DNA from: CAYXVU01 sp964468725
GTDB taxonomy: Bacteria; Acidobacteriota; Blastocatellia; UBA7656
Length of the DNA stretch: 16,062 bases
Direction of reading: 5' to 3'
Assembly: GCA_964468725.1 (NCBI GenBank)
Contig: CAYXVU010000140.1
Span: forward strand, 1-16,062
Made by a program: the position numbers and the translations under genes. A model generated the notes under the pieces. That model was not told where the DNA came from and ran no database searches. It saw only the letters and a program-made list of their open reading frames with translations. Numbering within the stretch: the stretch's first letter is position 1; each line of letters starts with the position of its first letter. Of the stretch, positions 14,823-16,062 are shown piece by piece.

Positions 14823-16062
14823 ATGGAAAATGAAAGGTGCCCGGATTGGAAAAAGGTTGTGCGCCAACATTTGCCCGCTTTGGGGCTCCGTGCCGAGCGC
14901 GAATTGGAGATTGTTGATGAGTTAGCGGAGCATCTGAGCACAGCTTACGAGATCGCATTGTCGAGTGGTTGTACGGCGCAGGAAGCCGAAGCCCGCGCTC
15001 TGGCGCAGATCGCCGATTGGCGATTATTAGAGACAGAATTGGTGCGCTCGGAATCGAGTGTTGGCATAGGTTGGCAACAGCAAGCGCAAGCGGTTGAAGA
15101 CCAGCTCTTGCAATCTCCTTCACAGAGCCGTTGGACAGCAAACCTTGCGGCGCTCATTCAAGACGCTCGTTTCGGATTGCGATTGCTGATTAAGCGTCCG
15201 ACCTTCACTCTGATCGTCATCAGCATGTTAGCGCTCGGCATTGCCGCCAATACAACGATCTTCAGTATGCTCAATGAAGCCCTACTACGACCACTGCCGA
15301 TTGCCGAACCGGAGCGAGTCGTCGGGCTGTATCGCAAAATCCCGCAAGACGAAAACTTCAATCGCTTCTCCTACCCCAACTATACGGACACACGTGATCG
15401 CTCGCAGTCGTTTACGGGGCTGGCCGCTTATTACTTCACGCCGTTCAACCTCAGCGCCGATGGGCAGACCGAACGTGTGCAGGGCAAAATCGTCACCGGC
15501 AACTATTTTGATGTGCTCGGTGTGGCGATGGGGGCAGGACGCAGCTTTCTTGCGGAAGAAGATCAAACGCCGGGAACTCACCCGGTCGTCGTCATCAGTT
15601 ATGGGTTGTGGCAACGGCGCTTCGGTGCTGACCCAGCGACAGTGGGCAAGAGTCTGACGCTCAATCGCCATTCATTTACCATCGTCGGTATTGCCCCAGA
15701 GAAGTTTCGCGGTACGGAACTCGGCATGCAGCCGGATGTCTATGTTCCGATGATGATGCAGCCACAAGCGATGAATGGCGAAGGGTATCTCCGCCATCGC
15801 GGCATGGGTTGGCTGCGCGTCATTGGTCGGCTCAAGCCGGAGGTTACGCTAGCACAGGCGCAGGCGGAACTCACGGCCATTGGCAATCAACTCCGCGAAG
15901 AGCATCCCAAAAATAACGAAGCCTTCGGCATCGCGGTGATTGCCGATTTCGGCATCCATCCAAATATGCGCGGCAGTGTGCAGCAGTTTCTCATGATCTT
16001 GATCGCGTTGGTCGGTTTGGTGCTGTTAATGGTATGCGCCAACATCGCAGGATTATTATTGG
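14823..16062 (+). CDS. ADOP-type ABC permease (MacB/FtsX family), N-terminal part cut by right edge
   Basis: The frame is open from the ATG at 14823 to the right edge, giving 413 residues. A GAGG ribosome binding site lies at 14813-14816. Residues about 8-75 form a charged helical prefix (LGLRAERELEIVDELAEHLS) typical of acidobacterial duplicated orphan permeases. Residues 115-150 contain DARFGLRLLIKRPTFTLIVI and LALGIAANTTIFSMLNEALLRPLP, the conserved first membrane helix and entry to the MacB-like periplasmic domain. That domain continues to about residue 385 (FSYPNYTDTRDRSQSFTGLA, VTGNYFDVLGV, VVVISYGLWQRRFGADPATVG, FTIVGIAPEKFRGTELG, RLKPEVTLAQAQAEL). A second membrane helix begins near 393 (FLMILIALVGLVLLMVCANIAGLLL), the start of the FtsX domain. 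Family members usually have about 800 residues and a repeated permease unit, so about half is missing. They lack their own ATPase, and the transported substrate is unknown. Confidence 0.94.
   Translation, partial: MENERCPDWKKVVRQHLPALGLRAERELEIVDELAEHLSTAYEIALSSGCTAQEAEARALAQIADWRLLETELVRSESSVGIGWQQQAQAVEDQLLQSPSQSRWTANLAALIQDARFGLRLLIKRPTFTLIVISMLALGIAANTTIFSMLNEALLRPLPIAEPERVVGLYRKIPQDENFNRFSYPNYTDTRDRSQSFTGLAAYYFTPFNLSADGQTERVQGKIVTGNYFDVLGVAMGAGRSFLAEEDQTPGTHPVVVISYGLWQRRFGADPATVGKSLTLNRHSFTIVGIAPEKFRGTELGMQPDVYVPMMMQPQAMNGEGYLRHRGMGWLRVIGRLKPEVTLAQAQAELTAIGNQLREEHPKNNEAFGIAVIADFGIHPNMRGSVQQFLMILIALVGLVLLMVCANIAGLLL

Noticed and set aside
14668..15141. A 157-codon minus-strand open frame across the amidohydrolase/permease junction
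   Set aside because: It is antisense to both real genes, and its composition is not protein-like.

Overview
The window looks like a chromosomal stretch from an Acidobacteriota bacterium, most plausibly a Blastocatellia-type lineage with moderate GC. The main evidence is the right end: a small PadR regulator followed downstream by a MacB/FtsX-type permease carrying the N-terminal extension of the acidobacterial duplicated orphan permease (ADOP) family. Long secreted beta-propeller sensors and S9 peptidases are also common in that phylum. The exact lineage is inference. I found no tRNA, rRNA, CRISPR array, insertion sequence, prophage gene or attachment site.

Layout, left to right. (1) 1-453, minus: the N-terminal part of a secreted Lys/Pro/Glu-rich protein that runs off the left edge. 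(2) 454-770: a gene-free stretch with a small 13-bp tandem repeat. (3) 771-2004, minus: two overlapping genes, a two-helix membrane protein with a coiled coil and a small protein with an FlgT-C-like beta fold interrupted by a glycine-zipper hairpin. (4) 2271-5177, plus and divergent: a 968-residue sensor diguanylate cyclase (14 propeller blades, Y_Y_Y domain, membrane helix, GGDEF with an intact inhibitory site). (5) 5225-7522, minus: a secreted S9 prolyl-oligopeptidase-family peptidase. (6) 7739-9329, plus: pyrF and an alpha/beta hydrolase. (7) 9326-12051, minus: ttcA followed by a GT39-type membrane glycosyltransferase. (8) 12194-12376, plus: a 60-residue disordered protein ending at a strong bidirectional terminator. 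(9) 12457-12771, minus: a stand-alone Rieske ferredoxin. (10) 13048-16062, plus: padR, a secreted metal-dependent amidohydrolase, and the N-terminal half of an ADOP permease cut by the right edge.

How the genes may work together. The cyclase would sense a periplasmic ligand through its propellers and make cyclic di-GMP inside the cell. It is divergent from the unexplained membrane pair, which may or may not be related. The PadR/amidohydrolase/ADOP block looks like one regulated unit: a perfect 12-bp palindrome lies over the predicted padR promoter, as expected for autorepression. The remaining genes (pyrF, ttcA, Rieske, S9 peptidase) look like ordinary housekeeping or envelope functions. The most unusual content is the FlgT-like pair and the amidohydrolase placed between the regulator and the permease. 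I saw nothing I would call a clear new defence or mobile system.
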